Source: Oscarella lobularis
Lineage: Eukaryota; Porifera; Homoscleromorpha; Homosclerophorida; Oscarellidae
NCBI RefSeq assembly: GCF_947507565.1
Contig: NC_089184.1
Coordinates: forward strand, 186,001-250,000
Reading direction: 5' to 3'
Length of the DNA stretch: 64,000 nucleotides
Positions 38,701-51,400 of this stretch are shown here, one piece after another (the stretch's first letter is position 1; each line of letters starts with the position of its first letter). A program made the position numbers and the translations under genes. A model generated the notes under the pieces. The model did no database searches and was not told the origin of the DNA. It saw only the letters and a list, made by a program, of their open reading frames with translations.

Positions 38701-41700
38701 GATCAATGCTTGCCATTCCATTTCGGCTTTGCCAACTGCACGTGTAAGTATGAGTTCGTACTCTGAAAGTTTATTTTAGCTGCGTTCTCTTAGCTTGCAG
38801 TGAAGGAGCGAATGGATTTTGCATTGCCCAGCTGGAGTCGGAGATCAACGGAGCGTCCGCAACGATTGGGTACGTTTCGGAAAGATTTAACAATCATTCG
38901 GCCGAAGCAGATTCTTTGCTGAAAATGTTGACTGATTTGGAAGCGGACGTCGATGCGAAAAAGGTTTTTGATTTAATTAAAGATATTTCGAGTTCTACTT
39001 ACACTTGAATGTTAGGAGAATGTGAGTGATCTGCTGCTTCGTCTACAAGCGTTGGAAATGCGCGTAGAGAATCTCGAAATGAGGGCGGAGTATCTACTCA
39101 ATCGGACCTGTTATCTCTTAGACAAGGTAATTGTGCAATTTTTCTTGCTCTTTAATTCTTTATCGATTCGGTAATGGCAACAGGCAAAGGCTTTGAAGAG
39201 AAGAGCCGAACAACTGTACAACGAAACGTGCGATAGACTACCGGAAGTCGAAAAGATCAGAGACGACGCCGTCAACGTTTTGAGCACTGCTATGAGTACA
39301 GAGAAAATCGCGAGAGCCAAGCCGAGACTTGATTTTTTTCCCATTCTAGGCGTTTATATGCGGATTGACAGCATAGCAACGGAAGTCGAAGGGAAACGGA
39401 ACGATTCGCAACAACTGTTTGATATGGCAGTGGCAACGCTTGAAGGATTTACAACTAGCTTTGATCAGCAAAATATGAGCGTCTATCAGGCGAAGAAAAT
39501 GGCAACAGACGCTTTGACAATGGCCATGTACATCTACGAAAAGGCAAAGAATCTTTCTCTATCGATCGACGCCCTCAACGCGTCAATTTCTCATCTAATG
39601 GACCTTGAGACGTCCGTGGGAGAGGAGACACAAAAGACAGATGAAGTGATTGCTGATGTAATGCGGGTTGTTCAAATGGTTGAGGAAAGACTGAACATGA
39701 CTGACGTAAACTATCAAAACGACTCGATAAATAATATCCAATATTTCTTCTTCGTTTTGCACAGGATTTGGAAAAGGTTATTAGCGGAATTGTCGCCATG
39801 GCAAACAGCACTTTGGATATGATTGAAGCAAGAAACGATCACGCTCGATCTTCGTTAGAGGACGCCAAAAGCTTCTACGAGGTCAAAAAAAGAAAGAAAA
39901 CATACGTCCATCTAATATTATACTGATTTTTTAGATGGCTAATAGCACCTTGGAGAGTACTCAGACTATGTTGGCTATGCTGATGGATCGCCTGGTCGGC
40001 TTCAACAATAACCTATTGGTCGTTGAAGAACGAGTCGATGCTTCCGTGTCTCATGCTTATGCTTTGGCTGATCAAGCGATGCTTATGAAAATGTGCGTCG
40101 TTGCAGTGTCGCTGAATTTGATTTAATTTTATTCTCATTTTAGGATCTTTGAGTACAGTCGACGTTTCGGGCAAATGGCCGTCGACATTGCGGACATGTA
40201 CGAAAGTACCGAAACGACGGTTGCCGAAGCGTTGGCATTGGCTCAAATGGCGAGAGAAAAAGCGCTGAATGCATCTCGACATGTGAGCGGAACTTGCGCA
40301 GAGACCACGATTTCGCTTACGAATAGACTGATAGGTGGAAGAATTGGGCGGAAAGGCATTGAGTGACCAAGCGGCGGCGGCGAAATCGTCCAGTGAAATG
40401 CTTTTGAATCGAGCCAATCAAGTTCTTGAAGACGTTCGCAGTAAGAACGTTCGACTCGACTGTGACTTTCTAGGAGTGCTACGTATTTCTCATTTTAGAT
40501 TTTAAAATGCACAACAAAACGGCGGCCAACGAGACCGTTGAGTCTGCTAGGCATTACTTTAACTTGGCACAGCAGGCAAACGAAGACGTGCGAAATGCCA
40601 TAGCGAATCTTCCAAGTAAAGAAGCAAGCGTTTTCCGCCTCAATCTGTTGCTTCACGGTGTCGTTATTTAGCTTTCGGAGATTTGCCTAAAGATATAGAT
40701 GAGAAAGTGGATTGCATTAGGGAGGGGGCCGGCGATTGCGCAGACACCTTGGACACCGTAGACGCGACGCTCGACAGCATGAAAGAGCCAAACGTGGAGA
40801 ATGCGGAAATGACCGCTGACCAAGCGAACGCGACGTTCACGAAAGCAAGACAGACGCGTACGTGTAAACGAGAACGAATTGACGTCATTTTTCCTATACT
40901 TTTCAACGCCTTAGTGTCAAACGCCTCGGCTACATTGGATGACATCGAAGAGAAGCTAAATTTAACGAAGAGCATCACAGCAGACAACAGCGTTATGCAG
41001 CAAGCGGTGAAAACGAACATCAGTCGCTTGAAAATGAAACTAGACATGCTCAAGTCGGTCGTCGCTTCGCAGGTTCAGTGAAATGATCTCTGTATGTTCA
41101 TTATTCGTTGAAATCGCTTTTTGGATTCTTTAGTGTCAGGGGAAATTGGTTTTCACACAGACCAGTGCTGTTGCTAGGTTTGAGCTGAGCAATCTAGCGG
41201 ACGACGGCTTCAACGTCGGAAATCGTTTCGTGTCCGTGTCGTTTTACTTTCTCGCGCAGAGAAATCACGGCCTTCTGCTCTACTTGGCTCCGCGTCACGG
41301 CGACGTCGCCGCCTATCAATACTTCTCGCTGGAAATCGTCGACAACTACCTGTGGCTCAAATTCAGCGTCGGCGGAAGAAGCGGCACGATACGGCACGAG
41401 CAGAGAATTCACGTCGGCGAGTGGTATCACGTCTACGCTACGAGGCATGTCTGTGTAATGGTCATTTATCATGGGTCTATATCTTAATCTTTTGTTAGGC
41501 ATTACCATTTTGGTGCCGTGACCCTTACTGATCCCGATGGCGATATGTCGACGTACTACGGTCGAGCGGAGAAACGAGCCTTATCGACTTACTCAAACGA
41601 CACTTGCCTTGCTCTTTTTGGAGGCTTGGATTCGTCCTTTAACAAGGCAAGTTTATTGCAGGGGGGGACTTCGAAGAGATTCGTGATATTTTTTTAGACT

Positions 41701-44700
41701 TCAAGCGCAGTCAATCAAAGCGATTTCGTCGGACTTATTCACATGATAACAATCAAGAGGCAGATGATAGCTGTGTCCGACATCGATTTTCATCCACGAA
41801 ATCAGACTCAACCTTGCCCTACTCGGTCAGTTAATGAGCTCAGGCTGATTATACAGACAGCGTTATTTGTTGAATTTATTCTTGCAGGAATGCGACGTCT
41901 CCCGCTCTCTTTGGCAGTTACTTTTTCGAAAACAGCTTCCTGCAGTTTATGACGCCGTCTGTGAACGAGACAAACGTTGCCAACATATCGTTTCGATTCA
42001 GCACCGCTCAAGCGTCGGCTCAACTTCTCTACGTCGAAAGTGACGATCGAATGACGTATCTCGCAATCGGCATTCGCGAGAACAGTCCTCTCATCATTTC
42101 TCGTTGCGGTCCGACGGCCAGTGCACAAATTGTTCTGGCATCAGACGTGAAGCTTACGAACAGACAGTGGCACACGGTGACGGTTGACATGAAATATGAC
42201 GGCTTTCTCTGTGTCGTTGATGTGACCGTCGACCATTCGTCATTCCAATCGTTGTCGTTTCCTACTTCTGTCGATTTCACTCAACTGAATGAAAAACTCT
42301 ACGTTGGCGGAGTGCCGGACTCGTTTTCTCTGTAAGACTCAGGTATCCATTTAGCTTTTCTCTATCGTAAGGGTTTTTTAGGAGTGGCATTCCTCAGTTG
42401 AGTCTCATCGACGGTGTCGACGATTACCAGGGCTGTTTGCGTGACTTGACGTTTGGTAGCGCGAAAAGAATCGCTTTGCCAACAGCTGTCGAGCGCCAGA
42501 ACGTCGATTTCGCCAGCTGTCCTTTCGACGTAAGTTAAACACAACTCAAAGGCACCGAATTTAAATACGCTCGTGGTTCGGAATTTAGAGAGTCAATGGA
42601 GTGTCGTTCAAAGGAAAAGGACACGGGACGATAACTGGTCTCGGCGGTCTGTTGGAGAACATAACTTTCGACATTGTGACTGATCAGAAATCGTCGGTTC
42701 TTGCTTACTTCAAGAACACCTACGGAGTATTTATAATCGATTCCGTCAGCTTTATCATTTTTCTAACTGTGCTGATATAGGAGTATTTCTACTTGGCGAT
42801 ATACAACGGTGATCTTATTCTTTTGGAAAAAGCTTCGGGAGTTGCTCACAAACTTTCCACGTGCAACGCTTACGTGCACGACGGACGTCCGCATAGGATC
42901 ATGATTCAGTTCTCTGAGACTACGTGAGTAAATCCGTCTTTGATTGAGCGGATTCGGTTTCATTGTCGTGTTCTCTCTTTACCAGAATTCGAATCTACGT
43001 TGACGGAATCTTGGTTGCCAATCTCGCGTCAGGCAACGGTCAACTGCGTTTACCGTCTGAGATTTACGTCGGCGGAATTCCCGAAGACCTTTTCGACGAG
43101 GCACAAATGGCAATTTCCGATGTTCCTGTCGCCGAAGGATACGTGGGTTGCATTCAAAACGTCTCCGTTAATTCGGAACTGTACGGTTCTCGAATGCACT
43201 TACGTATTATTTATTTTTTATTTTTTCAGGGTGCAGTTTGAGTCGAGCCTGTCTGTCAATGTCGACTTCCTCGGCTGCAGAATGCCTTCAACTGTCACTC
43301 CTCCAATGCAGTCGCCCATGTGCCCGGGTCCCATTCCTAAACCGCCGCCGTCGCTGCCGCCGTTGCCGCCTTTCCCTTCGATTACACCGACTCCTGCATT
43401 CACTTCAACGGCACCGCCACCGTCTTTTCCACCACCACCTCCGTCAATTTCTATCACTCCTACCACCAGCATTGTGAAGCCGACATCTATTCCGCCTCCG
43501 TCGTTTCCTCCGCCACCTCCGTCAACGTCTATTGCTCCTACCAGCGTCGTGAAGCAGACACCTCCACCGTCGTTTCCAACTCCGCCTCCTCCGTCCACTG
43601 CTGTTGCTCCGAGTCCTACACCAACAGTTCCACCGACGCCCACTGAAGTGACTCCGACTCCAACGGAGAAGGAGACTCCAACTCCAACGGAGAAAGAGAC
43701 TCCGACTCCAACTGCACCGCCTGAAGGCTGTGCACCAATCATGCTGAGCGATCCGTTTATTGGAACGAGGAAGACCTTGATGTTGCAAAACAGCTATTTT
43801 CAATTTACTGCTCCTCGGAACGTGAAGCGCACGTAATTTCTGATATTGATTCGCAGGACGTTGTGGCGAGTGCTTTTTATTTAGAACCAATATCGAAATG
43901 AGCATCAGGACGACGTCGTTCGACGGCATTTTAGTTTATCTTGGCGGCTCCTTTGTTGACTTCTTTGGCATGGAGATACGCGGCGGAAAAGTTCGAGTAG
44001 TTTTTAATGCCGGATCGACTAATATAGAGGCGATTACGAACTCTTCATACAACGACGGGCAATTTCACAAGGTTCAGTAGAAGCGGTTTATCAGTAAGGT
44101 GTTCACGTGTAGTGGGCTCTTTTCTTTTTGCTAGATCGTTGTAGCCCGATCTGACAGAAGCGTGACTTTGACTGTTGATAGCGAAACTGTTTCAGCATCA
44201 AGTCCGAGCAGACGTGTTGGCATTGACAGCGATCGTAAATTCTTCATCGGTGGCGTTGCTGCTGGTTCGCCTGCTACGGGTCTTCTCACATCAGGAGAAG
44301 CTGTAGGAAGCCGGCGCAGACGGCTATTCTTTTACTCGTTAACTAATGTTTCTTTGCAGTCTCGGCCGAGTGCTATATCATGTTTTGCCAATGTGACTTT
44401 GAATGGCCGAACGTTGGATCTCGAGTAAGATACTTATCTGCTACGAAACCTTTTTATTATTATTTTTCTGCGCAGCAATCCCGTAGATTCTGCCGGAATC
44501 GGAGTTTGTCCTGGCACCGGCGGTGCAGGCGCCCACTACGACGGGACAGGCTACTTTAGTTTCTGTAAGACGGCCGCCTGTCTTAGCATTTTATCATCTG
44601 AATTCTTCTTGCGTCTACAGACACCGATTCTTCTCCCTCTGTCCTTACATCAAGGGCGTGGAAGTCAGGAGTAAGGTTCACCATTAGTCTACGTTTCCGC

Positions 44701-45281
44701 ACAAACAACGACAGTGGCCTCATTTTCTACACATTCAACCCTATCATACCGGACTATGTTCTGGTAGCTTTCAACAAGGGAGTGGTATGATTGTTTTAAC
44801 TATCCTAGCCAAGAACAAAACACTGGTTTTTTTCAGGTTGATTTCTCTTTTAACAACGGGGACAACGAAGTAACTATTCAGCTTGATACCACTACGCTGG
44901 GAGTGTCGTTGTGCGACGGAAAGTGGCATTCTCTCACTCTAACCAAAGATACTCTCATTGGGACCATTACGCTCGACTCAGTGTTTGAAGCAACCGGTTC
45001 TGCGCCGAATGGCCTATCTGGCACCGACACCTTTGCACCTCTCTACTTTGGGGGCGTTCCAAGTTTGTCTACAATATCATCAATTCCTCGTCACTGATTA
45101 ATTTCTCTTTTTCTCAGATGACATTTCCAGGCCTCCGCCGCGAAATCTTGGCGACATAAGCTTTAATGGCTGCCTGGATAACCTGTTTCTGCAGAGCTCG
45201 AGGACTCTCAATCCACCTTCTTATGATGATCCATCGTCTGTTCTTCTTGGCGTCATCGAAGGCTGCCCGCTGCTACCGTAA
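35800..45281 (+). CDS. Laminin C: near-identical twin of laminin B
   Basis: Same architecture as laminin B: signal peptide ([18 protein letters not shown]), NT domain with [12 protein letters not shown] and ASWWQSKGG, and twelve LE modules to about 38745. A coiled coil spans about 38795-41080, LG1-3 about 41145-43285, a Pro-rich linker 43290-43720 and LG4-5 to 45280. Exon-intron structure, intron sequences and intergenic DNA follow laminin B closely. Differences include scattered substitutions, loss of two residues in an LE module ([11 protein letters not shown]), one fewer 24-bp linker unit, and an inserted T in the donor at 44072 (GTTCAG instead of GTCAGT) that may weaken splicing. No in-frame stop was found in the exons I translated. 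It is either a functional recent duplicate or, if the assembly is at fault, an allele placed in tandem. Confidence 0.83.
43656..43726 (+). repeat. 24-bp TPTPTEKE repeats in laminin C linker
   Basis: Two TEKE units against three in laminin B, a 24-bp copy-number difference. Confidence 0.85.
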
Positions 45282-45428
45282 GGGGCGCGAGCGACAATAA
45301 CTATCTGTTTTGTTTTGTGTCTGTCGAGAAGTTTAGTGGGTGTTTTTTGATGTTTAGGTCTCACGTGCTCTAGAAGTGTTGTGCGCATGCTAAGTTTCCC
45401 ACCACCAAGTGCAGGCACCGCCCCACCA

Positions 45429-48400
45429 ATGGCTTTTGGCCAATCCCTGCGACTTGTAGCGATATTAGCCGTCATCGGCTTCGCCGCTCAAGTGGACGGG
45501 ACGAGGTACAGCACGCTCGGGCCGAATAGGATATCGCTGTCGTCAAACGACACATGCGGATCGCCTCCAGCATCGTTCGAAGCGTTTCGCAGCGATGGAA
45601 CGACCGAAACGATGACATGCAATTCGTCGAGCCCATCAGAGGCCTATCCGCTCGACCATATGCTCGATCTAGACGTGAACACGCGCTGGCAGACGGCAAA
45701 CGGTCGCGATACGGTGCAGTTCGTCGTCGATTTCCCGCAAGCGCACTTGGTTATCGATCCCGCTCTAACGACGACTAAGGGCGTCTATCGACCGAAGGCG
45801 TTCGGCTTGGAAAAGTCGATCGATCACGGAGCGACATTCGAACCGATGTTCTATCTCGTTGAAGAGCCCTCGCAGTGCGAGAATTTTTTCGGGGTCCCCT
45901 TCTTGGAAACTGCAACGAACGCGAAAAGCGTTCGTTGCGCCGAACACAATTCTGCCGCGTCGTCGTCACAAAAAACTGTAAGAACCCAGGCGGTCCGTCT
46001 GAGGTAAAGATTTATTTTCGGCTTTAGATTTTCTTTGGACTTCTCTCTGGGAATCGACCGGGATTGTTGGGAGGAAAAAAATCAAGAGAACTTCAGGTTT
46101 GGTTGCTAAAATGGACCGAAAAAGAATTTGACAAAAGCATTTTTTCAGGAATTTCTTAACGCGACGACACTGCGTTTTACTCTCACGGGATTTTTACCAA
46201 AAGCGCTCGAGCAGGCACGAAATGACGTCAAAAAGAAAATCCAAAAATGATTTCTCGTTTTTTAGAACGTTACCTATTTTGCAATCAGTTCCATCAGCAT
46301 CAGCGCCGAATGCGAATGCCACGGCCACGCGTCAACGTGCACAGTCGACGCAATGACGGGCCTCTACACGTGCGACTGCACGGGAAACACGGCCGGTCCC
46401 ACGTGCTCACACTGTGACAATTTCTACAACAATCTCCCCTACGAGCGCGGCGACGACGGCTTCACCTGCGCCGCCTGCGACTGTCACAATCATTCGACGT
46501 CGTGCGCTTACAGCGCCGCGGCGGCGAATTCGAGCAACGACGGCAGCGGCGGCGTGTGTCTCGCCTGCGCGCATAACACGACCGGCGCCCAGTGCGACGA
46601 ATGCGTCGACTTGTTTTATCGTCCCCGCGGAGTCAACGCGAGCGAAGTCGATGCGTGTCGTCCGTGCGAGTGCCACGTCGCCGGCATTCGATTGAGCAAT
46701 GTAAGCGGAGCGGTGTTCGGGGATTGCCTTCAAGAGTCCGGCGATTGTAATTGCAAAAGTAACGTCACTGGATCCAAGTGCGATCAGTGTCGCCCTGGTT
46801 ATTATAATCTGTCGGCGGACAATCCAGACGGTTGTCAACCGTGTAACTGTTTTGCGGACGGGACGGTAGACGGAAGTGACGTATGTAACGACGATTCAAC
46901 GGGCCAGTGCCCGTGTAAGAATTTCACGGAGGGTCGCCAGTGCGATTCATGTATGGACGGTTATTACGGTCTCGATGGGGCACTCGATGCTGGATGCTTG
47001 CCTTGTGACTGTGACCCGGGCGGAAGCAGCGATTCCGTGTGTGACAAAGTGGCGGGCAAGTGCCAATGTGCCGTAAATAATGTCGACGATGATCGAACGT
47101 GCAGTCGAAACGGAATTGACGTGGTTTATTATTATCGCGACGTGCATTCGATACGAGTCGAAGCGGAAGGATCGGCGACGCATAATCAATTGAATCCACG
47201 GTGGGGATTTAGTGCTTCCGCTTTGCCCGAGTTCACAGGAAGAGGCTACGCAATTTTGTCCGCAGGAGTAAGAAAAATATTTAATTTTTAAAACGAATTT
47301 AATTAAAGGAGAATATTCTAGGATGAGTTAAATGTTACAATTGAGATTCCCAAGGACTCGTCTTACGTTCTCGTTCTTCACTACGCAACCAGTGCAAATG
47401 GCGTTGCTCAAGGAAATATTGACGGGCAAGCTATTCGTTTTGATTTATTGTCGACTTGTTCCGGCGGCTGCTACACGTCAACGTCTTCGCAACTCGTTCT
47501 CAATAGCGGACAGCACGCCGTTGGATTGCGATTTAGCAATGACGTTCTAATAGTAAGGGAACTGAATTATTTTCAATTAATTGGTTCACTTTTTTTATGT
47601 CTAGGATTCTGTGATTGCGATTCCCGATGCTTTTGTGAATCCGACCATTTTCGATGCGTCCACTTTGTCGACTTTCAATGCTCACTGCGACGTCATATCG
47701 GCAAACGTCACGTCGTCAATCTGCCTCGACTTAACCTATTCGCTCAGCGTCGCCTTTTTTGATCAAGTGTCGCTGTGCCAATGCAATTCGCAGTTTTCAA
47801 CCAAAAGTCTCTGCAGTTCGGTAACTCGTAGCGGCGGCCAGTGTCTTTGTCGCACTGGCGTCACTGGACGAACGTGCAGTCGGTGCGCAGCCGGATTCTA
47901 CAATCTCACAACGAGCGGATGCACATCTTGCCAGTGCGCCGATCCCGACGGGCATTGCGACGAAGTGAGCGGTCAGTGCGTGTGTCCGCCTAACACAATG
48001 GGAATGCGCTGCAATCAGTGCGTGCCCAACGCGTACGGATTCGACGCGAAGTTGGGCTGTCGGCTCTGCGAATGCAACGCGATCGGATCAGCGTCGCTTC
48101 AGTGCAACGCGACGGGATTGTGCTGGTGCGCGGCTAACGTCGTTGGGGATAAATGCGACGAGTGCGAGGACGCGTACGCGAATATGACGGCCGGGTGCGA
48201 GGACGCGTACGCGAATATGACGGCCGGGTGCGAGGACGCGTACGCGAATATGACGGCCGGGCGAGGGTGCATGGAATGCGGTTGTAATTCGAATGGCAGC
48301 GTCGACGCCGTCTGCAACAAGACGACAAGCGCCTGTTCATGCAAAACCAACGTTGTCGGACTTCGTTGCGATCAATGTCGAGACGGCTATTTTGATTTGT

Positions 48401-51400
48401 CGGGCGAGAATGTCGACGGATGTCGGCAGTGCGAGTGTTTCGGAGTGACGACCGAGTGCGTCTCCGGCGACGTGGAGAGAGCTCAGGTAACGTCGGTGTT
48501 CGTCTTTGGCGGTTTGACGCCGTCGCTTGGCTGGACGATAAGTCGAGAGGACGGCACGAATGCATCCGATGCCGATCTCTCTATAGGAAATGTTTCGTCC
48601 AGTAAATTCAAACTCATGGCTATCAAAGACGTTCTTGATAGCTCTTTCAACGACGATGTTGGTCTCTTTTATTGGAATGCGCCTAGCGAATATCTCGGAG
48701 TAAAGACTTCGTCTTACGCAGGGTTACTTCGCTATTCGATTGACTACTCGACGTTGCCGAATAGTTCGTTTGCCGTCGCGCCAGATGTGATTATTATCGG
48801 AAATAACGGAAAAACGGCGTATCACACTCTGACGAATCCTCCACTGCCAAATCAATTGAACGCACTTCAAGTGTCGCTCAACGAGACGTTTTTCACCGAC
48901 GAAAATGGAGCGATGTTGAGTCGCGGCGCATTTCAAACGATACTCGCCGATATTCGCTTTCTTTTAATTCGAGCCGAATACGAAACGGAAGCAAGCATGT
49001 TCGGCATCTGTGACGTCTCGCTCGACGTTTTTCAAGTCGGCGAAAAATGCTCGTGTCCACCAGCGTACACGGGATCGTCGTGCGAATTGTGCGCATTCGG
49101 TTATTACAGAAACGGCGCCGGTATTTGCACGGCTTGCCAGTGCAACAATCACGCGGCAGACTGCGATAAAACAACAGGCGTTTGCATCGCCTGCGCGAAT
49201 AACACGGAAGGAGATGAATGCGAGCGTTGTCGCGACGGTTTCTACGGCGACGCTACAGGAGGAACGGCTAGCGACTGCACGCCGTGCCCGTGCTCGTCGC
49301 CGAGTTCTCGTCAGACGAACTGCAGCGTCGATGTGTCCGGCAATCCCGTTTGCTCGTGTAGCGCCGGTTATCAAGGCCGTCTGTGCGACGACTGCGAACC
49401 GAATTATTTTGGAAATCCAGCTCTATTCGGCGGCAGTTGCACGCAATGCGATTGCAATGGAAATATCGATCGAACTGATCCGGATAGCTGTAATCGTACG
49501 ACGGGCGAATGTCTCAAGTGTCTCGGAAATACGACCGGTTTCGAGTGCGAGAGCTGCGCGGACGGTTTCTACGGCGACGCGACGACGTCCGACGGCTGTC
49601 GATTGTGTTCGTGCGACGACGACGGATCGTTTTCGTCGATATGCGACGATCGAAACGGTTCGTGTCCGTGTCGCGATAACGTCGTCGGACAGAATTGCGA
49701 TCGGTGTGCCGTCGATTATTGGAATTTGGCGAGCGGGAATGGTTGCGAAACGTGCGCTTGTAATCCCGGGGGATCGGTCAATTCGAGTTGCGATTCGGCG
49801 ACGGGAAAATGTAATTGCGCGGCGAACGTTTCAGGACGACGATGCGACGCATGCGAGTCGGGTTATTACGACTTCGATGCGGGGTGTTTGGATTGCAATT
49901 GCAGCGCGTCCGGAGCAGTGAACTCGACGTGCGACATGACGACGGGAATGTGCCACTGTCGTGCCGGATCGACGGGTCGACGTTGCGATTCTTGTTCGCC
50001 GTTTTTCTTCTCCTCGTCGAGCGAAATCTGCGTCGCTTGTGACGAGTGCACGCAGACTCTCCTCGATGTTTTGAGCGCCGAGAACGAAGCCGCATTTGCA
50101 GCTTTGGAAATGTCCGTCAAGTCTCTTGAAGACTACGGGAAAATTGACGATAATCTTACCGCGTTGAATTCAAGCCGTGACGCTGAACAGAGTCGGGTGA
50201 ATACCTGGCTCGCTGAGCTCTCTACTATTCAAACTCGACTATCTTCTCTCAACACTACCAATGTGGGGATTGAAGCTAGGACGATTGAAGCTCGCGTGAC
50301 CGAATTGACGGCGAGAGCTGGCGAATTAAACAACGTTGCAAGGGCACAGAAACCGGGGATCGATGTTCTGCGAGACAAATCGTCGGACTTGGCACGACTC
50401 GTCGTGACGATTTCGAACGACGCTAGCATCGTGCAGAAAAACGCATCGGCGTTGCTAAGTGAAGCGCGTCGATTGGAGAATTCGTCTGCCGTCCTTTTGG
50501 CTCGAATTTCGACGAGAGATTACGCGTCGAATCTCGTCGAGGTGAGTCGTATTGAATCCGACGCCGAACAAGCGTTGCTAACAGCGACAAGTTTGCGTGA
50601 TCAGTCGAACGATTTGCACGATCGTCTCGTAGCGTTTGAGGCCTCTCTTGATCAATTTCCTCCAAACGAAACGCTGGCAACGAGCACAGTAAATCAAGCG
50701 TTGGCGATTTCTTCCGCGACTCAGGACTTGGCCGACGAAGCGGCGCGTCTTTTAGCATCGACGCAGGCATTGGATTCGGAAATACGCAGTGCGAAAATGT
50801 CAGTCGAATCTTCTCTGGAACGAATTCGAATCACGAATGAGATGACAGAAGAAAATGTCAACGCTGCGGAGGCGAACTACGCAATAGCGTCGAATCTGTT
50901 GTACGATACGGCGTCTGGAAGTGGCAGTGGATCAGCGATGGCAATGAATGATGGCATCGTGACGCAATCGGAAAAACTCACAGAACAACTCAATTCTGTA
51001 AATGCGACTCTCGAAGGAACCGAATTGATTGTGATTGCGGCCGAAGTGCACGCTCAAACTCTCGAAACGAACGCCAACGAAGCGCAGGCGGTGTTCGATA
51101 GCGTCAAAGGACGAGGCGAAACGGCCGTCGAAGCCGTTCAGAATTACAGGGATGTGTCCAACGCGATCAACGAGTCGCTTGCCTTGACAGCCGAAGCGAA
51201 TGCGACCGTTCAAGCGACGCTGAAAGAACTTGAACGGGTAGCCGATATGAATCTCAATGTGATGGCGCTTTCGTCGAAGGAGGAGAGTGAGAACGTTTTA
51301 GTGCGAGCTGAAAACGCTAGTCAATCAGCTGCGGCTCTTCCGACTTCTTTGGCGACGGGAAAGCAGTTACTCGCAGAAGCGGAAAATGCAGTCGTTTCTG

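Larger units (their letters stand above)
35435..47256 (+). repeat. Tandem duplication unit 2
   Basis: Second copy of the unit beginning at 24432, containing laminin C and the 5' part of laminin D. Its right limit, TGTC at 47257-47260, is the D-side partner of the junction at 35435. Confidence 0.85.
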
